Shown one piece after another: positions 40,417-49,939 of a DNA stretch of 64,000 nucleotides. Below the pieces are notes generated by a model. It was not told where the DNA came from. It searched no databases and saw only the letters and a list, made by a program, of their open reading frames with translations. The first letter of the stretch is position 1; every line of letters starts with the position of its first letter. Origin of the DNA: Hyphomicrobium_A sp963817485 (GTDB lineage: Bacteria > Pseudomonadota > Alphaproteobacteria > Rhizobiales > Hyphomicrobiaceae); assembly GCA_963817485.1 (NCBI GenBank), contig CAWFOR010000003.1, positions 86,653 to 150,652 on the forward strand, given 5' to 3'. Made by a program: the position numbers and the translations under genes.

Positions 40417-41100
40417 TCATCTTCTGCTACGCGACCCAGACCGTCGGTTTGGCCCTTTGATCATTCGATCAATCTCCTGAGGATGGAAGGGCTTACCGCT
40501 CTTGTTGACGTGGCCGGCTTCGGCAAGCTGGGCGCTGATCTCTCGGAGCGTGATGCGCGTTCCGGCGCGCTGGGCCAATTCATAAAGGTTTTTGGCCAGG
40601 CGTACTGCTGTCTGGAACGATATCGATGTACTGCTTTCGCCACTTAGGTCCTACTTTTCAGCGGGAGGCGCTCATTCGTTCCTCGAATGCGTGCTGCCGA
40701 GAGCAGTTTTTCAAATGCCGAGGAGCTTGGTCCGAGACTGCGCTCGACAATGTTGGTTGTGAGCTAGTATCAGGTGTAAATTGGCTGCCGTCAGCAGCAA
40801 TCAATGAAATCCCAAACTCCGACAATCTTTTCCGTCCAACCGCTTGAATAAGTGGATCAGATGCAAAGCTTTCGGCGGACGCGACAATAACCGTCCGCGC
40901 TCGCATTTCTCTCAAGTCGGTTCAGAACTCTTGCAAAGCTCCGACGATGCTATGATGTCGGCACTGCTATCATTCGGTAATCTGCTGCGACAATTTCAAA
41001 GCCCGCTTTTCGTGCGAATGAGGAAATGATCTTGTGCTCGCGCGTTGCTTTCCCTGATGGATCCTCGGCGTAGGAAGGCTATCGCGGGAGTGCGATCCAT
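40417..41100 (-). pseudogene. serine recombinase remnant
   Basis: Successive - strand frames spell a resolvase-type recombinase of about 228 residues: AIAFLRRGS at the N-terminus (position of the catalytic serine motif), REHKIISSFARKAGFEIVAADY, ARTVIVASAESFASDPLIQAVGRKRLSEFGISLIAAD, and the helix-turn-helix end RLAKNLYELAQRAGTRITLREISAQLAEAGHVNKSGKPF. There are several frame breaks and in-frame stops. The family is recognised from motif order. It was probably brought in by a mobile element and is now degraded. Confidence 0.65.
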
Positions 41101-41109
41101 GATGCTGCC

Positions 41110-42381
41110 TCTTGCGCTCGTCCGGCCCTGACGATCACGCCAGTTGCTCGATATTGCCGATCAAGTCGAAAACGAGTTGCTCGAGTCAGCGCGAGAGAAC
41201 TCTTCCAGCGCAATTTCAGTGGAGAGGAATGCTCTCCGCACACCCGCGATACGCTTTCCGGCATCTCTCTTGCCAACGTGCGCCAAAGGTGCCGAAACGA
41301 ATGCATGGTGTACGACCTTCTCGCGGAGGAACCGGCTTCCGTAGTCCTGGAACCATCTTCCTCGGCCCAGTTTCTTGACCGGAAGTGATGGAAAGAGCCA
41401 TGAATCTGATCCGTGTTTGGCTTCAACCTCCCTCGCCACTCTCAGAATGTCCATGCAGGCGGGATGGATCGGAATGTCACGGATGCTAGAGCGGTTCTTC
41501 ACGCGACCGTGCAGGTCATGAACCCGCAGCACAGGGACACCGTGAAGGACGGTGACATCGGCGGCTGCGCAGTTGGCAGGCTTCTCCGCTCCTCATGCCG
41601 TGATAGGCAAGCAGGCGAACAACCCAGCCGAACGCGTCGGTCTCACCAGTGAGCGCCTGGAAGATGTCCCGCACCTGAGTTGACGTGAACCCTTGCCGTT
41701 TAGCGGACAGCTTGATCCCAAAATCACGTGCTCTGATTCCATGTGCGGGATTGCGTCGAGACGATCCCCTCACTGAGGGCCAGATTGAACAAGCCATGCA
41801 TCTTGCAGAGGTGCTCGGCGATGTTGGCGGACTTCATGCGGGGCAGGTTCTCAAGCTCATCCCGATAGGCAATGACGTGGGCTCGGTAACTTCATGAGGT
41901 TCCAGGTCACCAACTAGGTCGATGAACCTACGCACACAGAGCCTCGTCCTTGCCAAACCGATCTGACTGCGGGGGACTTTCTTCGCTCCCACAGGTCCAC
42001 CAACCGCATCAGATGTGGGCGTCGGCCATTGCGCAGGCTCGGAGCTTCAGAGCCGGCTCACCTTCAGCGCCGACCTAGATGCAGTTGGGGCGGGCCGTTC
42101 GCCCATGCCGATGGGATCGGCAGTTAGCGGCGTGACCTTTGGAAGATGCCCGCAGAGCCAGTATCCGCTTGCCGTGCTCATAGGCCAGTCCATGGGCCAG
42201 GGTCTCGGCTTCGGCTCGCGAGACGTTCCCCAGGCACTTCACCCAAGCCCGTCTGTTTTCGAGGTGCTGGATGTCTTCTGGCACGCGCGCGGACGTACTT
42301 AAACCCGTTCCCGTGGGGGACGATGTAACTCTTACGGTAACTGCCACGCCCGGTACGCATCGGGCGGCGTTTGTAACCCAA
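41110..42381 (-). pseudogene. tyrosine recombinase (integrase) remnant
   Basis: Pieces in order on the - strand: RKSYIVPHGNGFKYVRARVPEDIQHLENRRAWVKCLG and VSRAEAETLAHGLAYEHGKRI (N-terminal domain); RQGFTSTQVRDIFQAL and WVVRLLAYHGMRSGEACQLR, carrying the first catalytic Arg; NRSSIRDIPIHPACMDILRVAREVEAKHG; GRWFQDYGSRFLREKV; and HSFRHLWRTLARE, the His-x-x-Arg box. After HSFRH the text runs to SPLKLRW without a convincing nucleophile Tyr. It has multiple frame changes and is judged inactive. No tRNA or attachment repeat is seen beside it. Confidence 0.72.
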
Positions 42382-42516
42382 TTTCTAACCCAAACCGCTG
42401 GTCCGCCTGCCCCTCGTGTTGCCTTTGGGTCTGGGCGTGTTCTGCGGGCCACAACCTTGGATTGGCCGAAACTTTAGAAAACAACTTTACATTCAACGGC
42501 TTAGGCCCAAAAGGAA

Positions 42517-42542
42517 GAAGCCGCCCCTTTCGGGACGGCTTC
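42517..42542 (-). terminator. intrinsic terminator after porin C
   Basis: On the - strand GAAGCCG and CGGCTTC arms with inner C/G pairs and a GAAA loop, followed by TTCCTTTT, about 30 bases past the porin C stop. Confidence 0.75.
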
Positions 42543-42571
42543 GCTGTTCTGTAGGTCGGTCTGCTGAGCTC

Positions 42572-44105
42572 TTAGAAGTTGATCAGACGCGCCGAACTTG
42601 ACGATCTGCAAGTCCTGGAAGTCGAGTTGCGTAGGTTGCAGTCGCAGGCGACGCCGCAGGCCGTGGCAGCGCGTCCGTGCAATCCTGGCCATCGGCCGTC
42701 GAAGTGGCGATACTTGAGCCACACGGACATGGCAGCCGCGTCGATCTCCTGCACCGCACCGACGCCCCACTGCCGCGTAGTCGCTGCCGAATGATGTTGC
42801 CGTCGATTGGTTCGCAAGCGACAGTCGACCGCACTGCAGGCTCGATCGGGTCGCTGCACTCTCTCGTACTCACCGTAGAGCACGGTGTGACCGAGGTGGG
42901 TCCAACGCTCACGCAGACCGGCCTTGACGTACCAGTGGTCGGGTCGCGTTCAAGCCGCTTGAGGTCCGTCATCGACGCAGCGTGGGTACCGGCCGAACCA
43001 CGATGCGGGCATAGCCGATGCATGGATCCGTCCTGATCTAGCTCAGCCGTAGGCACCGTAGGCAAAGAGGCCCGTCGGCACGTGCTCGACGTAGGCACCG
43101 ACCTGGAAGTAGCCGTCGTCGCTTCGACCCGCGACGGTGCACGAAGCCACCGCCGGCGTTGCCGCACGCGCCGTTGATCTAGGCGAAGCGATCACGCCGA
43201 CCAGCAGGCACCGACGAGCCGTGCAGACGTCGTTGCATTGCCGTCGGTGACTTCGTGACTAGGCAGCAGCGGCAGCAACCTTGATGCCGTTCCACTCACC
43301 AGCGTAGCGGGCGGCGACATCCCAGATAGTCGTCCTCACCCCAGCGGCCGACACGGAGAAGCCAGCAAACGTCGGGCTGTCGTAACGCACGACGTTCTCG
43401 GTCACGCCGTTGCAGTCACCACCGATGCCATCGCCGATGCTGTGGCAGGAGTCGATGGAGCCCCAGGTTAGAGCCGAAAGCGGCGCCGTTCGGGCTTGCG
43501 CATGCCGAAGCTAGCGTCGTCGAACAGCACCCAGTTGGCGGGAACGAGCGAGCCCGAACCGTCAACGAGGATGGCCGTGTTGTCCGAAGCCTGCGACTGC
43601 TTGACCGACGCTGACCTTGCCGAGGTGGTCGCTCTTCACGAACCAGAACGACTGCAGGGTGTAGACGCCACGCTCGGTGTCCTGAACGACCCGTGAGCCG
43701 CGGCAGCGAAGACCGCCGGATCGTCGTGCACTGGCTCAGCGCCGAGCGGGTCAGTCGCTGCCGACTTCGAGGTGCAGCACGTAACCAGCATACCAACCGG
43801 GCGAGATCGTCGCCTGACCGGTGAACTTGACGTGTGCTGGCCAGCGTCGTGCCGAGGCCGCCCACGTAGGTGTTCCTCTCGACACCGTCGTCCCACCACA
43901 TGACCTGCTCGGCAACCCAACCGGAGATGGTCAGCGACACCTTGCGGTTGCCCTTGCGGGCGGTCGTGGCCTCGAGCTCAGCAATACGCTCCTCGAGATC
44001 AGCGCAGCAGTTGCCCCCGAGATCGGCGGCGGACGCGCTGCCGGCGGTAAGCCCACCCATCAGCAGGCCTGCTGCCACCAGGGCACCCAGACTTAACTTT
44101 TTCAT
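42572..44105 (-). pseudogene. porin C, frame broken as read
   Basis: Signal peptide (LVAAGLLMGGLTAGSASA) and ADLGGNCCADLEERIAELEATTARKGNRK are nearly those of porin A, as is WVAEQVMWWDDG. The rest is scattered over many frames; recognisable strands match porin A, and the gene ends ARLINF. Compared with porin A, many breaks are single extra bases (for example near 43830, 43608 and 43468). The pattern suits consensus errors in a repeated gene, but this is the worst-damaged copy and may be a real pseudogene. Confidence 0.75.
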
Positions 44106-44464
44106 TGACCTACTCCCGTCTGCTTACTTTCTGATGGCGACGCCACGCACAAGTGCCGCCTACTCCCTACGAAACCCGAATCCACTCCACGAACTCGCGT
44201 CGCGGCGGTCGTGAGACCGAATCACCGCTCGGGGAAAAACATAAGCAGAGAATGGATGCACAGGAAACGGGCTAGGCGCGGATCGTTGCGGAATTCACAG
44301 GGGTTGTGGCTACTCTGCAACGAGCCCGATTGAGGGCATAACCCACCGTATTCTCGCCATTTTCAGCCTATTGCGCTGAAATTTCCTGCGCCGGTTATCC
44401 CCAATACCCCAGTCCGGGGGGCTTGCCCAGGTCCGAATCGGTCATCCGCGACAGCCACTGCAAC
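44106..44464. other. 359-base region upstream of porin C
   Basis: No gene is supported. It should contain the porin C promoter, but no clear -35/-10 pair or repeat stands out. Confidence 0.4.
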
Positions 44465-44905
44465 TCAACCGGCCCCGGCCTCGCGGCCCTTCTTGCGGGT
44501 CTGCACGAATTCCCGCGACAGGAACGCCAATATGATGACCACGAAGGCCATGCTGTGGGTCACCAGGACGGTCGCGGGGCGATCGGCGAAGCTCATGCTC
44601 ACGAAGTGCCGGAAAAAGTCCGGTTGGAAGCGATCTGCCTGCCCGTAGAGCGCGCGGTACTGGTCAAGCGTGGCATCTAGCAACAGGTAAGTGTTTGCCA
44701 GGGCCTTGCCGTTGATCCACTCGAACGCCGCGACGCCGGCGATGGCAAAGATGCGGGCGACGACGTTGAGGCTCTCGACCGCCTCGTCATAGATAAAGAG
44801 CAGCGCGAAAATCGCGATGTGGACGGTCACGAAGAACTGCCACAGGAAGTCGATTTGAGCGCGAAAGCCCAAGATCGCTTCGATCAGCGTCGCTTCCTGG
44901 ATCAT
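44465..44905 (-). CDS. membrane protein of unknown function
   Basis: A 146-residue protein with about three hydrophobic helices (FLWQFFVTVHIAIFALLFIY, NVVARIFAIAGVAAFEWI, VLVTHSMAFVVIILAFL) and an aromatic, polar middle part (LDQYRALYGQADRFQPDFFRHFV). It ends in a basic KKGREAG tail. No family is recognised. The frame is clean and the helices convincing, so it is probably real. It stands alone between porin C and opgG. Confidence 0.7.
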   Translation of the reverse strand: MIQEATLIEAILGFRAQIDFLWQFFVTVHIAIFALLFIYDEAVESLNVVARIFAIAGVAAFEWINGKALANTYLLLDATLDQYRALYGQADRFQPDFFRHFVSMSFADRPATVLVTHSMAFVVIILAFLSREFVQTRKKGREAGAG

Positions 44906-45378
44906 GACGGCTCCCCCAAGGGCCTACCTCAGGGCTTCCCCAAGCCCCGGGACGCGTTAACTATGCAGCCGCCCTCACATTCGCCGACACTATGGGTCGA
45001 ATGCGTCGAAACTCTGGATGCGACGCCGCGGCGCATCTACCACCCAAGCCTTGCTGCCCCTTGCTCGGAATCTTTAGCTGCGATAGATTGTTGCGGCGCA
45101 GCAAGTGCGCCAAAACATGGATCGCAGACAGACGATCGCAAGCTCGTCTGGCGTGAGTGGAAGGCCGTCAAAGTAGCCAGAGAGTAAGCGAAGGCGGCCG
45201 ACACCAATCCTCGAAAAGCGCGGGAAGGAAGAACCGGGAGAGGGCGTTGAGCGCCACTCTGGAGGGATCTTGCGCCGCCCAAAGGCGGACAGGATTTTCT
45301 GGGCAAATGAACGCTACGGGTGCGTTGCGCGTTAAGGCGCGGCGAGGGGACGCTCAGAGGCACGGAAAGCACGCAACG
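44906..45378. other. 473-base region upstream of opgG
   Basis: An in-frame upstream extension of opgG to 45157 is low-quality sequence without a ribosome-binding site and is not accepted. It probably contains the opgGH promoter and leader. No clear motif is seen. Confidence 0.4.
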
Positions 45379-46932
45379 ATGAATCGTACGTGGGTGGATC
45401 GCAGGGCGGTCCTCATGCGAGCCGGTGCGCTGGCGCTCGCCGGGATGGGCGCACCCTTCATTAGGACAACGCGCGCGCGCGCGCTTCCGACCTTCGACGC
45501 CAGCGCGGCCTTCGGGCCGACGCACGTGCAGGCTCTCGCCGAGCAGCTCGCGGCCCAGCCGTTCGCCAAGCCGGCGGTGAAGCTGCCCCAATCATTCCAG
45601 CAGCTCAGCTACGATCAGTTCCGCGACATCCGCTTCCGCACCGACCAGGCGATCTGGCGCGGAGAGAAGCTCGATTTCGAGCTCCAACTTTTGCCGATGG
45701 GATGGTTGTTCGACACTCCCGTCGAGATCTGGCTCGTCGACAACGGCGACGCGCACCGTCTCATGGCGGACTCCACTCTCTTCTCGCTCGGACCGCTCGT
45801 GGGCGACGTGGGCAGCGCGGCCCCCTACGGGTTCTCGGGCTTTCGCGTGCACGGGCCGATCAACCGCCCCGACTATCTCGACGAGTACATCGTCTTCCAG
45901 GGTGCGAGCTATTTCCGCGCCGTCGGACGCGGACAAACCTACGGTCTCTCCGCGCGCGGTCTCGCCATCGACACGGCACGGCCGGGTGGCGAGGAGTTTC
46001 CGATCTTCCGCGCCTTCTGGATCGAGAAGCCGAAGCCCAACGCGCGCTCGATCACGGTGCATGCGCTCCTCGACAGCGCGTCGACGACCGGCGCCTTCCG
46101 CTTCGAGATCGAGCCGGGCGAGGCGACGATGATCGATGTCGAGGCAACTCTCTATCCGCGCCGTGCTCTCACTCACGTCGGCCTGGGGCCGCTCACCAGC
46201 ATGTACCTCACCGGTCCCGGTCATCACCGCATCGGCGATGATTTCCGGCCCGCGGTGCACGATAGCGACGGGCTCGCCATCTACAACGGCAACGGCGAGT
46301 GCCTGTGGCGGCCGCTGACGAACCCGCGCACGCTGCAGGCAAGCGCCTTCATGGATCGCGCGCCGAAGGGCTTCGGGCTGTGCCAGCGCAGCCGCTCGTT
46401 TCACGATTTTGAGGACCTCGAGGCGCGCTACGAGCGCCGCCCCACAGTTTGGATCGAGCCCAAGGGCTCGTGGGGGTCGGGCTACATCGAGCTCATCGAG
46501 ATCCCGACCGGCGAAGAGATCCACGACAACATCGTCGCCTACTGGAAGCCCGCGAGCGGGCCCGAGCCGGGCCGTCCCTTCGCATTTGCCTATCGCATGT
46601 ACTGGAGCGACGGCATCCCAGTCGGGTGGAGCGGCGCGCGCACGCTCTCGACCCGTGTCGGCAGGGGCCGCAAGGACGGCTCGGTGCTGTTCGTCGTCGA
46701 CTTCGGAGGCGAAGCCGTCTCCGGCAAGGCGCAGCTTCCCGTCGCTACCGTCAATGCCAATCCCGGCACCGTCGAGAACGTCACCGTGCATCCCAACCCC
46801 GAGATCGACGGGGTGCGCGTGAGCTTCGAGCTTGACCCCGGGGGAACCGATCTTTCCGAGCTGCGTTTGGTGCTGCGGGCTGGCGAGCAGCAAATCTCCG
46901 AGAGCTGGCTCTATCGATGGACGAAATCATGA
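45379..46932 (+). CDS. opgG: periplasmic glucan biosynthesis protein, OpgG/OpgD family
   Basis: A 517-residue periplasmic protein for osmoregulated periplasmic glucan synthesis, probably acting on beta-1,2-glucan backbones made by OpgH. Family segments include FDTPVEIWLVDNG, PYGFSGFRVHGPIN, FFRA-like YFRAVGRGQTYGLSARGLAI and EEFPIFRAFWIEKP. The N-terminus has RR followed by a hydrophobic segment (DRRAVLMRAGALALAGMGAPF), suggesting Tat export as known for OpgD. The ATG at 45379 places the signal peptide at the front. It overlaps opgH by 16 bases. Confidence 0.92.
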   Translation: MNRTWVDRRAVLMRAGALALAGMGAPFIRTTRARALPTFDASAAFGPTHVQALAEQLAAQPFAKPAVKLPQSFQQLSYDQFRDIRFRTDQAIWRGEKLDFELQLLPMGWLFDTPVEIWLVDNGDAHRLMADSTLFSLGPLVGDVGSAAPYGFSGFRVHGPINRPDYLDEYIVFQGASYFRAVGRGQTYGLSARGLAIDTARPGGEEFPIFRAFWIEKPKPNARSITVHALLDSASTTGAFRFEIEPGEATMIDVEATLYPRRALTHVGLGPLTSMYLTGPGHHRIGDDFRPAVHDSDGLAIYNGNGECLWRPLTNPRTLQASAFMDRAPKGFGLCQRSRSFHDFEDLEARYERRPTVWIEPKGSWGSGYIELIEIPTGEEIHDNIVAYWKPASGPEPGRPFAFAYRMYWSDGIPVGWSGARTLSTRVGRGRKDGSVLFVVDFGGEAVSGKAQLPVATVNANPGTVENVTVHPNPEIDGVRVSFELDPGGTDLSELRLVLRAGEQQISESWLYRWTKS

Positions 46933-48887
46933 GCGACCCCAATGCGGGCCTTCGTGTCGGACGATTGTCGGATGTGAAGAATTCCATGCTTCCGCCCGAG
47001 GCTCCGCTCGATATGCCCGAGCAGGATTTCGGCAAGCGCGCAGACAAAGCTCAGCGTGAGCGCAAAGGCTATTGGATCCCTCGGGCGGCGCTGTTTACCG
47101 GCACCGGCATCCTGACGGGCGCCTTCGCCTACGAGCTCTACCACGTGCTCGGGCTGGCGCAGCTCACGCCCATCCAGCTCTTGTTCCTGGTGCTGTCGAC
47201 GATCGCCTTCGGCTGGATCGCACTCGGCTCGCTTTCGGGCGTCCTCGGCTTCCTGCCGCTGTTCGTCGGCGAGAACGCGGACACGATCGCGCTGCCGCCG
47301 CCCGAAGGTCCGCTGAAGTCGCGCACGGCGCTTCTCTTCCCCGTCTATCACGAGACGCCATCGCGCATCGCAGGCACGATCCAGGCGATCGCGTTCGAGC
47401 TGCAGTCCATGGGACGCACGCCCGCGTTCGACGTCTTTATTCTCTCCGACACCCGCGGCGAGGCTGACGGGAAGGCGGAGGAGCGCGCCTACTCCGCGCT
47501 TGCGCGCAGCCTGCAGTCGATCATCCCGGTCTACTATCGTCGGCGCCGCGAGAACCGTGGCCGCAAGTCGGGCAACATCAAGGACTGGGTGAGCCGCTTC
47601 GGCGGAGCCTATGAGCACTTCGTCATCCTCGATGGCGACAGTGTCATGTCGGGCACGACGCTCGCGCGTCTGGCGCTGGCGATGCAGCGCGACGAGAAGG
47701 CAGGCCTCATCCAGACGGTCCCGCGGCTCACCGGCGCGGTGACGCTGCTTCAGTACCTGCAGCAGTTCGCCTCCAACGTGTACGGGCCGTCGGTCGCCAC
47801 GGGTCTTGCCGCCTGGCACCGCGACCAGGGCAACTACTGGGGCCATAACGCCATCATCCGCACGCAGGCGTTCGCTTCCGCTGCCGGCCTGCCGACGCTG
47901 CCGGGCCCGGCGCCGTTCGGCGGCGACATCCAAAGCCACGACTTCGTCGAGGCCGTGCTCTTGCAGCGCGCCGATTGGGGCGTGCACATCGTGCCGACGG
48001 TCGAGGGCTCCTACGAGGGCCAGCCGCCGACGTTGCCCGATGTCATCGCGCGCGACCGCCGCTGGGCGCAGGGCAATCTGCAACATCTGTCGATCGTGCG
48101 CGCCCGCGGCCTGACCACCATGGGCCGCGTGCACTTGGCGATGGGGGCGACGTCCTACCTGATCTCGGTCGTGTGGGCAGCCTCGCTGATCGTCGGCGTC
48201 GTGCTGGCCCTGCAGGGCCAGCAGATGATCCCGAGCTACTTCATCGACAAGAAGACGCTGTTCCCGATCTGGCCGGTGACCGACCCCGGCGCCGCGTTGC
48301 GGCTTCTGCTCGCCACCATGACCATCGTGCTCCTGCCGAAGGCGCTGGGGCTGATGCTGGAATTGAAGCGCGTGCGCTATGCGCGCGAGGCGCTCGGCAC
48401 GCTGCGGGCGATCTTCGGCGTCGTGCTCGAGGCCATGTTCTCGATCCTGCTGTCGCCGATTTTCATGGTCACGCAGACGGTGGCCGTGTTCCAGGTGCTG
48501 CTCGGCCGCGACTCCGGCTGGCGCCCGCAGACGCGCAACGGCATCTCCATGAGCTTCCGGGATGCCTTGCGCTTCCACTGGCGCCATACGCTGATCGGCG
48601 TGCTGCTCGCCTTCGCCTGCTGGGAAGCATCGCTGCAGGTCATGGCGTGGATGGCGCCGGTGATCGTCGGCCTCATCCTGTCGGCCCCGTTGAGCTGGGT
48701 CACCTCGCGGCCCGCCGGGCTCGTCGCCAGAGCGCTCTTGTCAACGCGCGAGGCGCGCAGCCCGCCCGCCATCATCGAGAGCGCCAACCGCGCGAGCGGC
48801 GAGTGGGCCGCACGCACTGAGAGCGAGGCGAACCAGCCAGAAGACCTCGATCCCGACGGCGTCGGCGGGATCTCGTACGCGGCTTAA
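46917..48887 (+). CDS. opgH: glucans biosynthesis glucosyltransferase
   Basis: OpgH polymerises glucose from UDP-glucose into the periplasmic glucan backbone across the inner membrane. The 656-residue protein is somewhat shorter than enterobacterial OpgH. Two N-terminal helices precede the GT2 domain with FILSDTRGEAD, GNIKDWVSRFGGAYEHFVILDGDSVM (DxD), FGGDIQSHDFVEA (TED-like site) and the RDRRWAQGNLQH motif (QxxRW-like). C-terminal helices follow from about 405. The start at 46917 overlaps the opgG end; an ATG at 46929 is also possible. Confidence 0.94.
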   Translation: MDEIMSDPNAGLRVGRLSDVKNSMLPPEAPLDMPEQDFGKRADKAQRERKGYWIPRAALFTGTGILTGAFAYELYHVLGLAQLTPIQLLFLVLSTIAFGWIALGSLSGVLGFLPLFVGENADTIALPPPEGPLKSRTALLFPVYHETPSRIAGTIQAIAFELQSMGRTPAFDVFILSDTRGEADGKAEERAYSALARSLQSIIPVYYRRRRENRGRKSGNIKDWVSRFGGAYEHFVILDGDSVMSGTTLARLALAMQRDEKAGLIQTVPRLTGAVTLLQYLQQFASNVYGPSVATGLAAWHRDQGNYWGHNAIIRTQAFASAAGLPTLPGPAPFGGDIQSHDFVEAVLLQRADWGVHIVPTVEGSYEGQPPTLPDVIARDRRWAQGNLQHLSIVRARGLTTMGRVHLAMGATSYLISVVWAASLIVGVVLALQGQQMIPSYFIDKKTLFPIWPVTDPGAALRLLLATMTIVLLPKALGLMLELKRVRYAREALGTLRAIFGVVLEAMFSILLSPIFMVTQTVAVFQVLLGRDSGWRPQTRNGISMSFRDALRFHWRHTLIGVLLAFACWEASLQVMAWMAPVIVGLILSAPLSWVTSRPAGLVARALLSTREARSPPAIIESANRASGEWAARTESEANQPEDLDPDGVGGISYAA

Positions 48888-49939
48888 TCGGCCGCGGGTG
48901 CGCCGCTCGTCGTGGTCGTGCCGGCGCGGCGGAAGGCTTCCGCCAGCATGTCGCGCGCCCGGATCGGCGGCGCGGCAATGAACGGCAGCGGCCGGCACAC
49001 CTCGACCGCGGCCGCACCGATGCGGGCCGTCAGCGCGCCGTTGAATGCGCCTTCGCCCAATCGCCGCGAGAGACGGCGCAGCAAATCCTGGCCCAGGAAC
49101 TGACCTAACAGATCGTCGGTAAGCGCGACGCCGCCCGTCGCGATGATGTGGCCGATGACGAGGCGCGCAAGGCGCAAGCCGCCGACCAGTCCGGGGCGCC
49201 CGCCGTAGAGCCCCGCGATCGCGCGCAGCATGCGCAGGTTCTCGACCAGCACGTACAGCATCGCAATCCAGACCATGGGGCTGATCGCCGTCACCATGCC
49301 GATGCGCTTGGCGGCTGCGAGCACCGTGCGCCGCGCCTCCTGGTCGAGCGGCATCATCAGCTCGCGGTCGGCGAGCGCGAGCAGATCGCCGGCGTTCAAC
49401 ACCGCACCTTCGTGCTCCTTGAGGCGGGCAAGCGGCCAGGCGAGGTCGGCACGGGCCGAGAGAATGTCAGTGAGGTGGCTGACCGCACGCCGCTCGCGCG
49501 CGAGATCTTTATCCTTCAGCGCCTCCTTGACCTCGGTGCGCAAGCGGCCGAGGCGCGCGAGCCGGAACAGCCCGAACAGCTCGCGCAGCAGGATCACGAG
49601 CACCGACAGGCCGGCGAGGCAGAGCAATGTGAAGGAGACCCAGCCGACCCAGTCGTTGCGCGCGACGGCGACCTCGACGTAGCGCGTGAACCAGAGCGTC
49701 GTCGACAGCGCGAGGAGCCCGACGAGGCTCGAGAGCAGGATGCCGCCCCAGCGGATGCCGCGCGACAGGTCGGCGACGGTAGGGCGTACGCTCGTGCGCA
49801 CGGTCTGCCGCACGCGGCGCGCGCTGGGACCAGCTTCACGCGGGCCCGTCGTTCCCGTCGCCGGCTCGGCCGCGGCACGCAGCGCCGGATCGTCGGGCGC
49901 GAACGCCCGCGGTTTGCGGATGTCGGAGTCCATGGTCAT
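48884..49939 (-). CDS. YcjF/TIGR01620-type membrane protein
   Basis: A 351-residue inner-membrane protein with two close helices (WGGILLSSLVGLLALSTTLWF and GWVSFTLLCLAGLSVLVILL). The C-terminal DUF697-like region has RIGMVTAISPMVWIAMLYVLVENLRMLRAIAGLYGGRPG and GHIIATGGVALTDDLLGQF. YcjF accompanies the GTPase-like YcjX in many proteobacteria; function is not defined. The ATG at 49939 overlaps the ycjX stop (ATGA), so translation is coupled. It converges with opgH, overlapping by 4 bases. Confidence 0.92.
   Translation of the reverse strand: MTMDSDIRKPRAFAPDDPALRAAAEPATGTTGPREAGPSARRVRQTVRTSVRPTVADLSRGIRWGGILLSSLVGLLALSTTLWFTRYVEVAVARNDWVGWVSFTLLCLAGLSVLVILLRELFGLFRLARLGRLRTEVKEALKDKDLARERRAVSHLTDILSARADLAWPLARLKEHEGAVLNAGDLLALADRELMMPLDQEARRTVLAAAKRIGMVTAISPMVWIAMLYVLVENLRMLRAIAGLYGGRPGLVGGLRLARLVIGHIIATGGVALTDDLLGQFLGQDLLRRLSRRLGEGAFNGALTARIGAAAVEVCRPLPFIAAPPIRARDMLAEAFRRAGTTTTSGAPAAD

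Noticed and set aside
40216..42571. Complete mobile element with attachment repeats or tRNA target
   Set aside because: Only degraded recombinase genes are seen; no flanking direct repeats or tRNA could be identified by eye.
45157..45378. N-terminal extension of OpgG by 74 residues
   Set aside because: It would place polar sequence before the signal peptide and has no ribosome-binding site.
46911..48587. 558-codon - strand ORF opposite opgH
   Set aside because: Antisense frame of a clear glucosyltransferase.
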